Source: Undaria pinnatifida (Eukaryota > Sar > Phaeophyceae > Laminariales > Alariaceae). Taken from it: a stretch of DNA of 64,000 nucleotides. The DNA is taken from assembly GCA_012845835.1 (NCBI GenBank), contig JABAKD010000008.1, positions 15,801,223-15,865,222 of the forward strand. Direction: 5' to 3'. The position numbers and the translations under genes were made by a program. Positions within the stretch are counted from its first letter, which is position 1, and each line of letters opens with the position of its first letter. Below the pieces are notes generated by a model. The model saw only the letters and a program-made list of their open reading frames with translations, had not been told where the DNA came from and did not search any database. Of the stretch, positions 25,111-36,744 are shown piece after piece.

Positions 25111-25442
25111 AGTGCTTCCGAGATGTAGAGAATATGTTGAATAGTGCAACGGTGGCGCATGATTTATCCAATGCACATAGATATAAACCACAAAGTTGCA
25201 GGAGCCCGGACGACGGCTGCTTCCCAGAGCTGACCAGGACAGCTATGATCCGGAAATATCTACAAGAGAGGGGAACACGAGAGAGTGAGCTACCTGGATA
25301 TCAAGCGCTGAATCCTACGGAAGTAATACCTCCGCACACATGCGTACGTTACACTCGAACCGAGACATATGAAATCTACGCTACACAAGAGCAGTGCTAC
25401 TGGACCTTGATCCATAATGGCTATGTGCTAACATTTCCTTGA
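25111..25442 (+). CDS. Duplicated ORF segment, intact copy (hypothetical, 113 aa)
   Basis: An ATG-initiated frame (25,101-25,442) encodes 113 residues with no recognised family. It is a direct repeat of 26,399-26,725: across about 330 bp the two copies are roughly 85% identical and most differences leave the frame intact, for example the shared blocks SCRSPDDGCFP and TRESEL. This copy ends QCYWTLIHNG-x7-stop. Retention of the frame in both copies hints that the sequence was once coding. It lies directly after the 42-bp minisatellite. Confidence 0.35.
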
Positions 25443-26398
25443 CACTCTTCCTCAATGGAAGTTGCTTCAACTCGTACTAAACTAATAATGAATAATTCAA
25501 GGAAGTATATCCGTGTCATGTTTTTCAACCGCTGAAGTACCACGTGATGTCGGTCCTATACGTGCAACAAGATTTTCATGCGCATGCCAACGAGTACCTG
25601 CTACTGCACAAAACAGACTACCATGACTTCCAATCCCACATCGCTCGTTCAACCAGTGAAAAAAAACAGCATGAGAAAGATGTCTTGAACAGACCTACCT
25701 CGCGTATACCACAACGCGAAGGTATACCTCGCGTATACTGACCAATTTACGTGAGCGGGTCACGTATGTGTGGCGACAGCAGCAGGCGGCTACCAGCTAG
25801 CAGTCGTATCCTCAGCCTACACACGCTACCGAGCCGTCGACTCGGTACGTGGGAAATATCTTGGATAGACTACGCCTCGCGAGAGAACCACGCGCAGGTG
25901 ATTTCGGTCGCCAGTTACAGACACAAAGTACACTGAGAACGGTGCGCTGCGCGCAAAATTAATAACCTGCACAACCATATTCGCCGACCGAAATCAACGC
26001 TCAGAAGTTGTGCACCTGAATGCTATACACAAACAGTAGCGTACCGAAAGCGCAGCCGAAATCCCAGGTGATAAGTCCGGGCCCAGTAAGCAAGCGGGTT
26101 GCCTCAGTGTGGTCCCGGCAGGTAGAGGACTCCGGCAGTAGCTTCCCGCCGAAAAAAATCCAAAAAAGTCAAAATCCTGGAGGATCCAAAAATATCAAAA
26201 TCCTGGAGGACGGGTGTGCTCTCCACAGCACTCGGCTATAGCAGTAAACGCGCAGTCGCCGCAGGCCCCCCCTCACACACGAGGCTTTGTAACCTGTGAT
26301 GAATATTGTGTGATACCCTGGCACGGTGGTTTGAGAGGCTGTGCTGTCGACGTTAGTCGAGGTGATGTCCCGGTGCGAGAGGATAGCCTGGAATCCGA
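25443..26398. other. Spacer between the duplicated segments
   Basis: About 0.95 kb. A small tandem/inverted motif (cctcgcgtatac twice, with cgcgaaggtatac between) lies near 25,699-25,740, and 'gaggatccaaaaat'/'aatcctggagg' repeats near 26,170-26,210. No gene recognised. Confidence 0.4.
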
Positions 26399-26725
26399 AG
26401 TGCTTCCGAGGTGTAGACAAGATGCTGAATAGTACAACGGTGGCGCAAATTTGGCCAGTACACACAGATACAAACCACACAGTTGCAGGAGCCCAGACGA
26501 CGGCTGCTTTCCAGAGATGACCAGGACAGCTATGATCCGGAAAGATCTACAAGAGAGAGCCACACGAGAGAGTGAGCTACGTGGATATCAAGGGGAGAAT
26601 CCTGCGGAAGTAATTCCTCTGTACACACACGTACGTCACGCTCGAACCAACACATATGAAATCTACGATACACAAGAGCAGTGCTACTGAACATTGACTC
26701 ATGATGGCAACGTGCTACCATTTCC
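26399..26725 (+). pseudogene. Duplicated ORF segment, truncated copy
   Basis: Direct-repeat partner of 25,111-25,442. The Trp codon after QCY (TGG in the first copy) is TGA here (26,688-26,690), removing the last ~13 residues. The upstream part of the frame also contains a stop, so the longest open stretch is about 79 codons. Function is unknown. Confidence 0.45.
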
Positions 26726-27806
26726 ATAACATTTACACTCCCGTTACTATTGCTGTACAGAGGAACGAGGAGCTATTAATTTGTGCGAATACCATGTAAT
26801 TGTCGACCACCATTTATACTGCATATATTCGTTACACATGAACAGTGTATATGCAACGCGCCTTCTTGATCACGCTATTTCCTGATATTCCCCAGCGGTC
26901 TTCCTCCCCTTTATTTCCGGATAGATTTTATTTCCTTATTATTGTAGTCCAACACTTGTCGACATTTACTTGGGAATGCGCTATTGCCCGTTCCAAATAG
27001 GTTGAGGAAGGGCGCCACGCTCTTGAACCCTGCGTCTCAGCTCTTGCCTGAATCAGTCGCCGATAGCCCTCATAGACGAGAAAAATGGCATGATATCGAA
27101 AATACTGCAAAGTTCAAGATTCGCAATTGCCCCATCTCTTCAGCTGCGAACTTGATCGTGGTACAACTACGATTCTCCCGAAAGAGTACGAAGCTCCCCC
27201 GAGTCCTCTCCAGCTCTTCGCTGTAGACCCCATGGGCGCTTAATATATTATAGTAAATACTTTGCGGCGACAGTACAGGAAGGCACGTACTGGGAGATCC
27301 GGGGGGCGCCACCTGTGACCGTTGCTGGTACGAAGCTGGGAGAGTACAATAATGAGATTGAAAAAAATAAACAAGAAACGCTCACAGTACATCTAAAAGT
27401 ATGCTGTATTGTGATGGCGGGCCAAGAAGAGGAGATGATGTTCAAGCATAAACGAAACAACGACTACACGAGCAATCTACTTTGTGTAGTACTCATACGG
27501 GTGTTTAGTGCTCGCTGTGCCCAGTATATACTCCTCCGTTCCCATTGCCGCCTCGGTAACGCATGCTACGACGCATGCCCTAGCAGGCTTGTTGCGAGTG
27601 GGAGAGATCTTTCTGGCGGGTGTAAGGCCGGACTCACCCTCGAGGAGTGATACGTTCATTGGTGCTGCTTGTGGTCGCGAGGCGTAGGCGTGGCAGTAGG
27701 GTTGGGTCGTTCGTGGTGCATTAGGCGTGGTCACTTACGATTCGCGCGTATTTTTAATCAGCAAGGGCGGAGCAGCAATGTCTAGTCGGGATGCTCATGC
27801 GGGTAG
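26726..27806. other. No confident feature
   Basis: About 1.1 kb with only short, overlapping frames. No RNA gene or repeat was recognised. Confidence 0.35.
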
Positions 27807-28100
27807 GCAGGCACTACCACGAGCCACACTACGGCGCAGTCTTGGTTTGAGTGGAAGAAAAAACGCCGGCAAGAGGATGGATTTGACAACGAGGAAGGAG
27901 GGCGACAAGAAAAGAGGGCGACTGAGCGTCGACGGGCTGGGAAGAGACGGATTGAACTCTCCCTGAACGAGAACTTTTGTTTTTCAGATCAGCACCGCAA
28001 GCTGCAAGAAGCATTTTGTTTTTGGGACGGACGGAGGAGAAGGGGAACCGATTGGAATTTAACGTCAACGAGCGCAAGTACGAATGAGAGGGCCGAGTAA
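27807..28100 (+). CDS. Open frame, Lys/Arg/Glu-rich (possible exon)
   Basis: A 98-codon stop-free stretch from just after a TAG at 27,804 to TAA at 28,098. The translation is strongly charged (for example WKKKRRQEDGFDNEEGG and ERRRAGKRRIELSLNENF), as in a coiled or disordered nuclear protein. There is no ATG at its start, so it could only be an internal or terminal exon, or a remnant. An acceptor-like tract (cttttgtttttcag) ends near 27,987 inside the frame, so an alternative reading is an exon that begins there. Confidence 0.2.
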   Translation, partial: AGTTTSHTTAQSWFEWKKKRRQEDGFDNEEGGRQEKRATERRRAGKRRIELSLNENFCFSDQHRKLQEAFCFWDGRRRRGTDWNLTSTSASTNERAE

Positions 28101-29555
28101 TCTAAGGCGTTGAGGCGGTCATCGAGAACAACAGCAGGACGATGGCACACAGAGATCCACGACCCGCACGACCACCATCATCACGAGAGCAGCGATTGTC
28201 TTTTTTCGGTTTTTTTTTTTTACGAGGCTGTAGTACGACATGGTGCTTGCGTCACTAACTCTTTATGAGTTGGTAGAGTTTTATACCATTGATGGGGAAC
28301 GACCCCGCGCAATTTCAAATTTTGAGGCACGGGGGTCGTAGCTCAGTGCTGCGCTTCAACCTGTCAGATAACTTGGAAAGACGGGGCGATCACTGATACT
28401 TTGTTCGGTGGTTTTTCGTTTGATTGCGCTTTTTTCACTGCATGCCTGCGGCTCGTCACTCTGACAGCGCTTCAGACAGCAGGCGCATTCGTCTGTGCTC
28501 ACGATTACCGTGGTGCAGGCAGCCCAACCGCTGTAGTTTGTTACCGCGAGATGGTTGGTTGTGGGTACGGGAGAACTTTATGCCGTAGGTGAGTGGATAC
28601 CGCGGCCACGAGAGTTCAGTTTGCACGTTGGATCATTTCACGTGTGCGCCTTTACGTATGGTGTGTTTTTAAGCGGGAACGCGTAGTACTTCCCCGACGG
28701 ATTTTGATTTCATTTCGTTTTTCACATCTTCTTTGGGCTCCAGCACCATTGTGTAACCACGGACTGAAGATGTTTGACAAGAGTTAATGTGAGACACCAA
28801 CGGCAGCAACAACTACTCGACCAGTATCAAAAGTAGACGGTATGAATTATACCCCTACCGCAGTTGATGTGGTGTTGCGATAGGCCTTCTTGTCTTGTGC
28901 TTACTAAACCATTTGGTATTAGTAGCAGTTTTGAAAGTGGTTAAGTTCCGAACGATGAACATGGTTCTAGGAAACTTGTCATGAGTAGAAAATGGACGAA
29001 TTGTTCAGAACTCTCATTCGACTTATGCTCTGTTGTGTGTACTGGTGATGTCTAGTGATACTACAGAACCGACAAGCGCGCCCGGCGCAAAATAGGAATT
29101 GGGGGCGGTGACGCGCGGGCTGGGGGGTCTCTTTCTGTTTGCTTTTTATATGGTGTCGGACAGCAATAATACTACTCTAATGTATTTTTCATAATATTTA
29201 TTTCAATGTAATACTTGTAGGTTTGTATATACTATTATGGTTCATATATATACGCGTATGTCTGGTGGTTCCACAAAGTCGGTGAGGGTGGTGGAGGTCA
29301 TGATATGTTCCAGATCGAACGGCGAACGCATTGACTGGCGGTCAACGAAGGCAATATGTGGATGCTATTTCTATTAATAGTCGAAGCTATTACTAGGATC
29401 GACCATATTAAGGACAGCAAAGATATGTAGTGGTTATATTGTAACTCCATAAAGGCAAGGGAGGGGGGACGAGCCTTATGCTCAGAGACTGTCACGGGTG
29501 GGTGAGCTCCATATCCAGCATCCACAGCAGTTCACATGGGTACATTCGGGTATAC
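28101..29555. other. No confident feature
   Basis: Contains a short T run near 28,210 and an A-box-like 'tagctcagtgct' near 28,339 without a matching B box. The 29,150-29,260 stretch is A/T-rich. No gene was recognised. Confidence 0.4.
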
Positions 29556-29559
29556 CCTA

Positions 29560-30700
29560 CAGACACCCTATCAAGGTTGAACACCCGTGTGAGGACCCAG
29601 TGGGGACCCTGTACAGGGTTCCTCGCCCTGACAGGGTGTTTACGGAAGGCAAGTAAAAGCCCTTCACAGGGTCAATCATGCCGACCTTGCACAGGGTAAG
29701 TACCTCGGGTGAGGTCTTGGTCTCATGGCTTTAGCACGGTAGACACCTTAGCAAGGTCTTCTTCACGCGCCCTGTGCAGGTTCAAACCTTGGCAGGGTGT
29801 TCACATTCAGAACCTTCCACGAGGTCGACGATAACCTTACCCTGTATAGGTCTTCATCTCATGCCCTGCCAGGGTGAAACACTCCTCACACGGTAAACCA
29901 TGCAGACCTTGCACGAGGTGATAACCTTGGCCTAGGAACCTGAACAAGGTTCGCACCTAAGAAGGGTGTGTTTTACGGACCTTGTGATTATTGAAACGTT
30001 GGCAGGGTCTTGTCTTTCAGAACCTTTCTCGAGGTTGACGATTACCTTACCCTATGAAGGCCTTCATCTCATACCCTGCCAGGGTAAACACCCCTTACAC
30101 GGTAAACCATGCAGACCTTGCACGAGGTGATTACCTTAACCTAGGACCCTGTACAAGGTTTCCACCTAAAAAGGGCGTTTTGGACGGACCTTGTGATGAT
30201 TCAAACCTGACCAGGGTCTTGAGCTTCAGAACCTTGCTCGAGGTCGACCAGCGTCTCACTTCTTAAGGGGCTCCATCTCATACCTCGCTAGAGTAAACAG
30301 CACGTACAGGTTCACTCAAGCGGACCTTGCACAGGGTGAAACGCCGGCAGGATCATGTACGTAGGGACCTCATACGAGGGTTATACATGTCAGGGTATCC
30401 ATGTCATACCCCACCAGGGTAAACACCTAGTACACGGTCAATAAAGCGGACGCTGCAAAGGGTGAAACGCCAGCTGGGTCGTCTGGGTAGGAGCCTCATA
30501 CGAGATTGGCACGCTGGCCACCCTGTCAGGGTATCCATTCCGTACATTGGCAGGGGGTGTACAGGGTCAAGCACACCGGGCATGTACATGTTTAACTCCT
30601 TGGCAGGGTGGTGCTGAACTGCAGGTACCACGATCCTAGGTATACTTGACCATGTAGCACTCGCGTGTGGCAAGGTGAACACCGTACACAAGGCCAACTA
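29560..30700. repeat. Complex minisatellite built on CAGGGT / ACCTTGC
   Basis: A dense array of the short words accttgc, ccctgccagggt, acaaggt and cgaggt, spaced about 25-35 bp apart. A higher-order period of about 205 bp is visible (for example 'atctcatgccctgccagggt' near 29,861 and 'atctcataccctgccagggt' near 30,066, each followed by 'acacggtaaaccatgcagacc'). The words are close to self-complementary (accctg/cagggt), so the array can form many small hairpins. A related array lies at 36,100-36,560. Confidence 0.75.
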
Positions 30701-31042
30701 TCCTATGCCTTATTTGGGTTAACACACAAAACAGCGTTAGGCCAATCGTAGTCGTAAGCGACGCTGTGTCACATGTTATTGTGTTGAGCTCATGTTTTGT
30801 GCATACAATAAGACTGCTTTTCGCGAGCCCATTGACACCCTACACTCCATTGGCAGCAAATCAATAAACGTTGAGCGTCGCCATAGTTCATCGTATACTG
30901 TACCAGTAGATGCTTCGACTCCGTCTGTTTATGATACCCTGAGCATTCAAGAAATAATCGCATATGACGCATGGTACGATAGAGGTGCGCCCATCCTCTT
31001 CTCAGGCCCTTAGTTTCAAAAGCTCTGTTCCCCACCCAAATA

Positions 31043-31655
31043 CTAATGTTGAGAAAAATTTAATGAGCAACCCGATGAACTATCCCATGGCCTAGGGGAA
31101 AAAAAATAGCAAAAAGTTGTTGGAAATCCCGACGACCATGGGTTACGGAGCACCGTCATAAGAAACAAAAAAATAACAAAACGTTCCACCTTCACCGTAT
31201 AACCCCTCATATGGTGGCTCTGGCTGTGGATGTATGCCCTTCGTGTCCATACCTGCACACAAAACCTCTGCCGTGGGTATTGCCGTCGGACAAGGTGCCG
31301 GCACACACCGACACGCACAACATTAACACGACGACCAACGACACCACCTGATGACGGTGCGGTCACGTTTACGACATTGATTGGGTTGACGTACCGTTCT
31401 TTGCATCTCTCGCCCATTCTAGCGGGGACATACCCTGAACGGTGGCGAGCTAATCGAATCCGCCGTTCACCCGGGTAAAATGACTGTACATATCCTGGAT
31501 GCTTGTGGATCATCGGTCCCAATGCGTCAAACATACCCTCTATCAGGCACCGGCTCAAACCATATTCCCACAATGCCCGCCCCAAAAACCGCGCCGAACA
31601 TTCACCATATACCCCCGCGTTAAAACGTTCCCATGGTGCACGTCGTAGGCACTAC
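31043..31655 (-). pseudogene. Degraded open frame, unknown family
   Basis: A stop-free stretch of about 200 codons. The N-terminal half reads like an ordinary globular protein (motifs WERFNAG, EYGLSRCLIEGMFDALG and HPGYVQSFYPGERRIRL), while the C-terminal part is low in such character. A separate 84-codon frame at 31,701-31,955 on the same strand may belong to the same lost gene. No family was recognised and there is no clear start. Confidence 0.25.
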
Positions 31656-31980
31656 TTCAGCCTTCAATATAATGACGTTGCCGTTACACTGCCAATGCCG
31701 TTACTTGTTTTTGCGTTGCGCAATTCCCCGGCGAGCTCTCACTGCCAGCCTCGCAACGTACTCCTCCGTCTGATCACCATTTCTATCAACGTTCGCATTG
31801 ATAAAAATGAGGGAGTTATGCTCCCAGCATGCTTCCTCCGAACATCGCGCGTGCAGCATAACATCCGTGCGAGAGTAGGTGCATATTGCATGATGCGTAC
31901 AACCCAGGGGAAGCCCGCGAGCTAGGAAGAGTGCCTCACGACGGCATTCTTTCACATTTTAAGCAACATACACAACCTAC

Positions 31981-32002
31981 TCCCCCCCCCCCCCCCCCCC
32001 CC
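31981..32002. repeat. C homopolymer (21)
   Basis: An uninterrupted run of 21 C preceded by one T, followed by two copies of ctttgcgtgtgcatccttc. Confidence 0.8.
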
Positions 32003-32425
32003 TCCTTCCCACTTTGCGTGTGCATCCTTCCCTCTTTGCGTGTGCATCCTTCAATCGTAACGTACGAAGAACAACGTCGTCGTGCTTCTCTCCATTATTT
32101 GACAGACCCCAATATACATTTGTACATCGCTTTTGAAGGTACATGTCAAGCAATCCGCAATCCCTCTCGCCTCTGGCTGTGTGCGATCACCTGTGCCAAC
32201 CAGTGACGTACTGGTAGAGGGTGCTTGAGGTGACGAATATCGAACAGAGAAGGAAGTTTCAAGCGTTCAAGTTCACGTACAAGGCAGGGTTAGACTCGGC
32301 GCGGTACAACGTCAAACGCGGGACCATCACAGCACAGTTGAAATCCATGACAGGTAAATCTACGACCTGTTTGTTTTCGGTGGATACGTGATAGGCATTC
32401 AACACGCATGGTTACTCCTGAAGTG

Positions 32426-33202
32426 TCATTGTATTCGTGCTCTCATCGTCAATAGAGCCGCCCATGAGCGATGCATCAGACGAAGGAGTCCTGGCTGACG
32501 CTGTGGTGGTGCTCGTTCGGGCGATATATTTCGTTGGCAACGCCAGAGGCCAACTTGCACTTGTGCCGCTAGATTTTTGCGCCCCCAAACTAGATCCCTG
32601 GTGTCCGGTGCGAGTTCAACAGCCCCGTCGTCTTCCGGCCGCACCCCCGACTGCTCACCCTTATCAAGGCATGGGCAGGCGTGGTCGAGGTACACGAGTT
32701 GCCATATTGCGTCGGCCGGGTAGATGAGAGGTTCTTGCCTCATGCGAAATATCATTGTCAGATGCTCAATCACGGCATCCAGTAGACGCCAGACACCATT
32801 GCCGGCGGTGACGTAGTCGAAGACCAATACCCACGATGTAATCGGTCGGCTATCGCTCGCATCTCCGGCACCGCGTAGGTCCCCTTTGTTCTAAAAAAAG
32901 TAGAAGAGGCGCTCTATCGTAAGCGAAGTATCGTCGACAGGGCCGTCATCAGCAGGCGGAATGGTAGTCCATATATCGACGCCTTCTCCACCACCCTCCC
33001 CCAGTGACCACGAGTCAGAAGCGTCATTCTTAGCTTTGGCGTGAATATCCCGCTCTTTCCCCAACCCTGGGCCCCTGTTGGCTTTGCGAAGAGCACCGTG
33101 TTCGAACGTTGAACACGTGATCTCCTGGTCAAAAGCCGACGGGTTTGTCCAGCAGCGTGGGCATCGAACAACTGCGCAAGACGTTAGAGCTACACCGACC
33201 CT
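32426..33202 (-). pseudogene. Degraded coding region with internal stop
   Basis: On the minus strand one frame is open from 33,202 to 32,426 except for a single TAG at 32,893-32,891. Before it lies a possible Zn-ligand pattern (CPRCW, then C nineteen residues later? not exact) and an acidic stretch (DIWTTIPPADDGPVDD); after it comes SWVLVFDYVTAGNGVWRLLD and an apparently helical segment. The TAG sits at the end of ctcttctacttttttt, so it could instead be a 3' splice site (exon starting at 32,890). Another frame downstream continues with protein-like text to about 32,260, suggesting a frameshift. Family unknown; retroelement, viral or host origin are all possible. Confidence 0.25.
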
Positions 33203-33687
33203 CTACAACCAAACATAACGTCGTACGACTTTAGCCAGCCGTGTTCGCGGGGTCTCTGCGCTATGGCGTAGGCGCGAGCCCTACAGTCGCCAGATTTAAC
33301 GGCATGGTCTGTGGGATTCCGCGAACGCGCATCCCATATTGCGACACCGCGATACTTTCGTTCAAGCATCTCGCAAGTCGGCGTTCCCGCTGAGGGAATA
33401 TCCGGCGCCCCTCCAAAACCACCGGCTTTATCGGCCCTCAAGCCTCGCAGAACCCTACAGCACAGAGCCCCAGTCTGAACAGTGACGGTCTCGTGGTGCG
33501 TGGTGCTCCTGTTAAACTTAGTCATTTTGTACGAGATTCCATTAGCGAGAGCGGTCAAGGCGGAGGCAGTGTTGGCACGCCGAGCGTAGTTTGCTGTTGT
33601 GTCTCTACCGCTGATGGACTTGTTGGCTCGATTATGTTGTTGGTGGGCGAACTCCCCGGTACTGGCATTGGGAACGAAACCTGACAC
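33190..33687 (-). pseudogene. Open frame of 165 codons, unknown
   Basis: Minus-strand frame immediately upstream of, and overlapping by 13 bp, the degraded frame at 32,426-33,202 but in a different phase. Together they could be one gene interrupted by a frameshift or an intron. The translation is rich in Ala, Arg and Thr with no known motif. A 63-codon plus-strand frame overlaps it, so strand is not certain. Confidence 0.2.
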
Positions 33688-34265
33688 AGGAGTGGGCGTG
33701 TAAACATTATCGAGAGATAAGTAGCTTAGCTACTTTAACCCCGTTTCCTCACGGGAAAAAAATGTCGCTTGAAATATTTAATCATTGCAAACTATGACGT
33801 AACCGACGCTTCTGCGGCCATATCGTCGGTTGTTATATCTTCAAAATATTCCAGCCTCATATTGTATTTGCATTGCTGGGGCAACCCCTAAGGACGGGAT
33901 ACGAGCGCAAATTACTACACTAGAAAGGTATTGACGTCGACACTGGGCGGCAGGCCTGCACACGGTAACCGATACTCCACCGCAAAGTATCTCGAATATT
34001 GCTAACAGGTCAACAAATTGTTGACTACGTGCATAGGTTCGTGTAGGTATAGCAACGGTGACGCGAGTGGTGTGGCCGCAGGTGCAGTTGGAGACAACAC
34101 ATCAATTTTTTTCACGTCTTTCATGCGCTCACCGTGGTCGCGGACGTCATCTGGGAGGTGCAGAATGGAATGAACACAGTTCCTCACTCCCGCTCTGCCG
34201 AGAACGTCTCTCAATGCCGCCACCTGTAATCCACAACGGTTCAAAATGAACACGAGCAGGCATAA

Positions 34266-34685
34266 AGCGTTGGAGACGAGATAAGCAAGGCCGAGCACCC
34301 CGCGGAACGTGATTCCGCGAGAAAAGCAGCCGCACAAGAGGCCGAACGCCCGCAGCCCGTTGGCGACTCTCAGCGCGTGGGAAAGTCGTGGCCCGTTGGA
34401 ACCTCGCTGCGCATCAAAGAGTCGGAACCTGTGGCGCAGACACTGACACACCTGAAGGAGGGCGACGAACAGTTGGGCGGTCGTATATAGTTCCAATTTG
34501 GGCAGAGCGAGGGTGAAGCGTCATCCTCTACGACGAGTCTGGTGGTGATATTAGATACACTTAGAACGGTCTACGGTGGGTGGAAGACTCCGACATTGAT
34601 AAAGAAAGAGCAGAAGGCGCCGTGGCGAGAAAAAACGACGATTGACAGCATCTTCAAGGCGACGCGAGGAGGGGAAATGACGTAG
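34266..34685 (+). pseudogene. Open frame with one internal TAG, unknown
   Basis: A plus-strand frame of 140 codons is interrupted only by TAG at 34,488-34,490. The first part is Ala/Glu/Arg-rich (DSARKAAAQEAERPQPVGD) and the second reads SLVVILDTLRTVYGGWKTP. A 164-codon minus frame (34,002-34,496) with a hydrophobic segment overlaps the first part, so which strand was coding is uncertain. Confidence 0.2.
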
Positions 34686-35180
34686 GGCAAGCTCAAGACG
34701 ACGGGGGCGGCGAAACGACGACGGAGCTAATGCTCAACACGACGTAGAGGGAAAAAATCATCAGCGATGTCGTCAGCAATTACCGCGCGGTAGTACAGGT
34801 TTATACATTTTCTTCCATACACTTTGTAATATAGGAGGCATAGTCACAAGTATGAAATCGGAAAAAATCAGAACTGGGTGAGGCTCGAATTGGCTACTTA
34901 ATGAACTCTGGAAGTGAGAAATACTTTCACACGAGCGGATCACGAGCGCCCTACTGTGGTCATTTTGTTAAATCATTTTGAACGATTAATCAGCCGCTAG
35001 TAAGATACTCCTCGCTGAGTTGTTACTTTCACAGAGACGTACAGAGGAGCGGACCGCACCGTTCCCGGCTTTGTTTCTTTCATTTTTTTGTTCTGAAAGC
35101 TAGCAGTGATACGCAAAGTATCGACGTTTCACCACTCAAACCGTGCAAATGCCGAGGGCAGCCCTGGGAAATATGGAGAG

Positions 35181-35276
35181 CATGCCCAAGACGACGGGGC
35201 AAAGCAAGCTCAAGACGATGGAGCAGGGCAACGTTAAGACGATAGCGCAGGGCAAGCTCAAGATACTGCGCGGGGC
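35181..35276. repeat. 24-bp minisatellite, about 4 units
   Basis: Units resemble caagctcaagacgatggagcaggg. The minus strand encodes an 8-residue repeat of the type LELALPRR. A related single unit lies near 34,688. Confidence 0.65.
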
Positions 35277-35790
35277 ATAACCGACGGCGAAGAACTAGCT
35301 GCGGAAGACGAAGGCTATAAATCTGGATTATCCATAGACTACTGAAGATCTGTCGGTGTTGCAGCTGCATACCCTTTTGTGGAAGAACATCGGACGTACG
35401 TATAACGGAAGCTTGTTGGTCACCGGAGGACGAGAGAGAATTACTTTTCAGCAGCATGCAAGTCGTGTCTCACGCTTGTGGGGGAGTAATTTTCAAATTG
35501 TTATAATTAGTGATTTCCCCTTTATACTGGCCAGTCAATTTTGCTTTATCGGCCGAACGTGACGAAATTTAAGCTATGGATGATAAAAAATCGATGGCGG
35601 GAACGGGGCGGGATTGTGTGGGGGGGCTGTGTATGGCGGTCGTCGAACGTCATTCGTCAAGTATGTCGAGTGTGCAATATTTTTCAAGGTCCTGTCGCAT
35701 GGGGTGGTGTGTCTATAGGTATGAAAGCTTTTTGGGTTTGTAATTTTGTCTAATGTTTTAGCCGGGAAGGTTTCGGCTCATTGGCTAATA

Positions 35791-35811
35791 AATATATATA
35801 TATATATATAT
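35791..35811. repeat. (AT)n dinucleotide tract
   Basis: About ten AT repeats. Confidence 0.85.
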
Positions 35812-36099
35812 TCAACTTCGTGTGTACGGCAAACGAGTACTTCGCCACAATAACGGCGATTGTCTCACCGTTTTTCCAAAAAATGAAATTGAATATGTAC
35901 GTCATCTATCATGAGTTTTCGCTCAAATTCGTGGTGTTTTTCTTTATTGTTTTCATCGCTGAGAGTACAAGAGCGTGCGTGCGCGGGTTTCGATTTTGTA
36001 GAGGGAGAGCGGTTATATTCTACGTGAAAGCATTATTATTCACAAGGTACAACGTGACCACGCCATGCAAAAATAGTCCCACTGACTATATGTCAAAAG

Positions 36100-36560
36100 G
36101 TTGGATAGACCCTGCACAAGCTTCGCTGGTGCAACCCTGTATAGACAGGGCCCGCTTGATAGGGACACCCTGTCAGGACCGTACCAGCACCATCCCTTGC
36201 ACCCTGTCCGGTGGTGAGCAACCTGTAGGATATCCGCCGATACAATCCTGCACGGGGTCCTGTGGGATCGATCTGTATAGGATCCCATTGGTTGTACACG
36301 TTGCCAGGGACACACCTAAATCCTTGACCTTAATAGTGTCCGATGGCGAGCATCCTGAAAGAGGTTCGCTGATGACCCCCTCTACAGGGTGGAACACCCT
36401 GGTTGGTGGTACACCCTAAGAGGATCATCAAAATTCTTGGCCTTAAGAGGGCCCGGCGGAGGTGTTCTTATAATGCCTTGTACGGTGTGGCCTCGATTGG
36501 GACACGCTGGTTGGTGTTATGCCTCGCCAGGGTCATCCTAATTATTTACCTTACCCTGTG
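36100..36560. repeat. ACCCTGT/ACAGGGT minisatellite
   Basis: Imperfect repeats of accctgta...cagggt, ggacacacc and ccttgacc, similar in vocabulary to the 29.56-30.70 kb array but not a simple copy of it. Confidence 0.6.
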
Positions 36561-36744
36561 GCTTGAGCTGAATGTCTACTGTGTTGTTGTTATGGTCCAC
36601 ATATCTGAATATATCAAGAATGCCAGACGTTGATTTGTTTCTTACATATTTCCATCTCCATATGATATGGAAAGAGTGGAGAGAAAGAGTAAGCCAACGG
36701 GTTAACGTACATATAGAGCACATATTAGCTCGGTGACCACGGCC

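Noticed and set aside
28325-28400. A-box-like 'tagctcagtgct'
   Set aside because: No B box, no acceptor pairing and no anticodon stem downstream.
35781-36419. 212-codon plus-strand frame starting in an AT tract
   Set aside because: Starts with a non-ATG codon, begins in (AT)n and ends in the ACCCTGT minisatellite; no domain.
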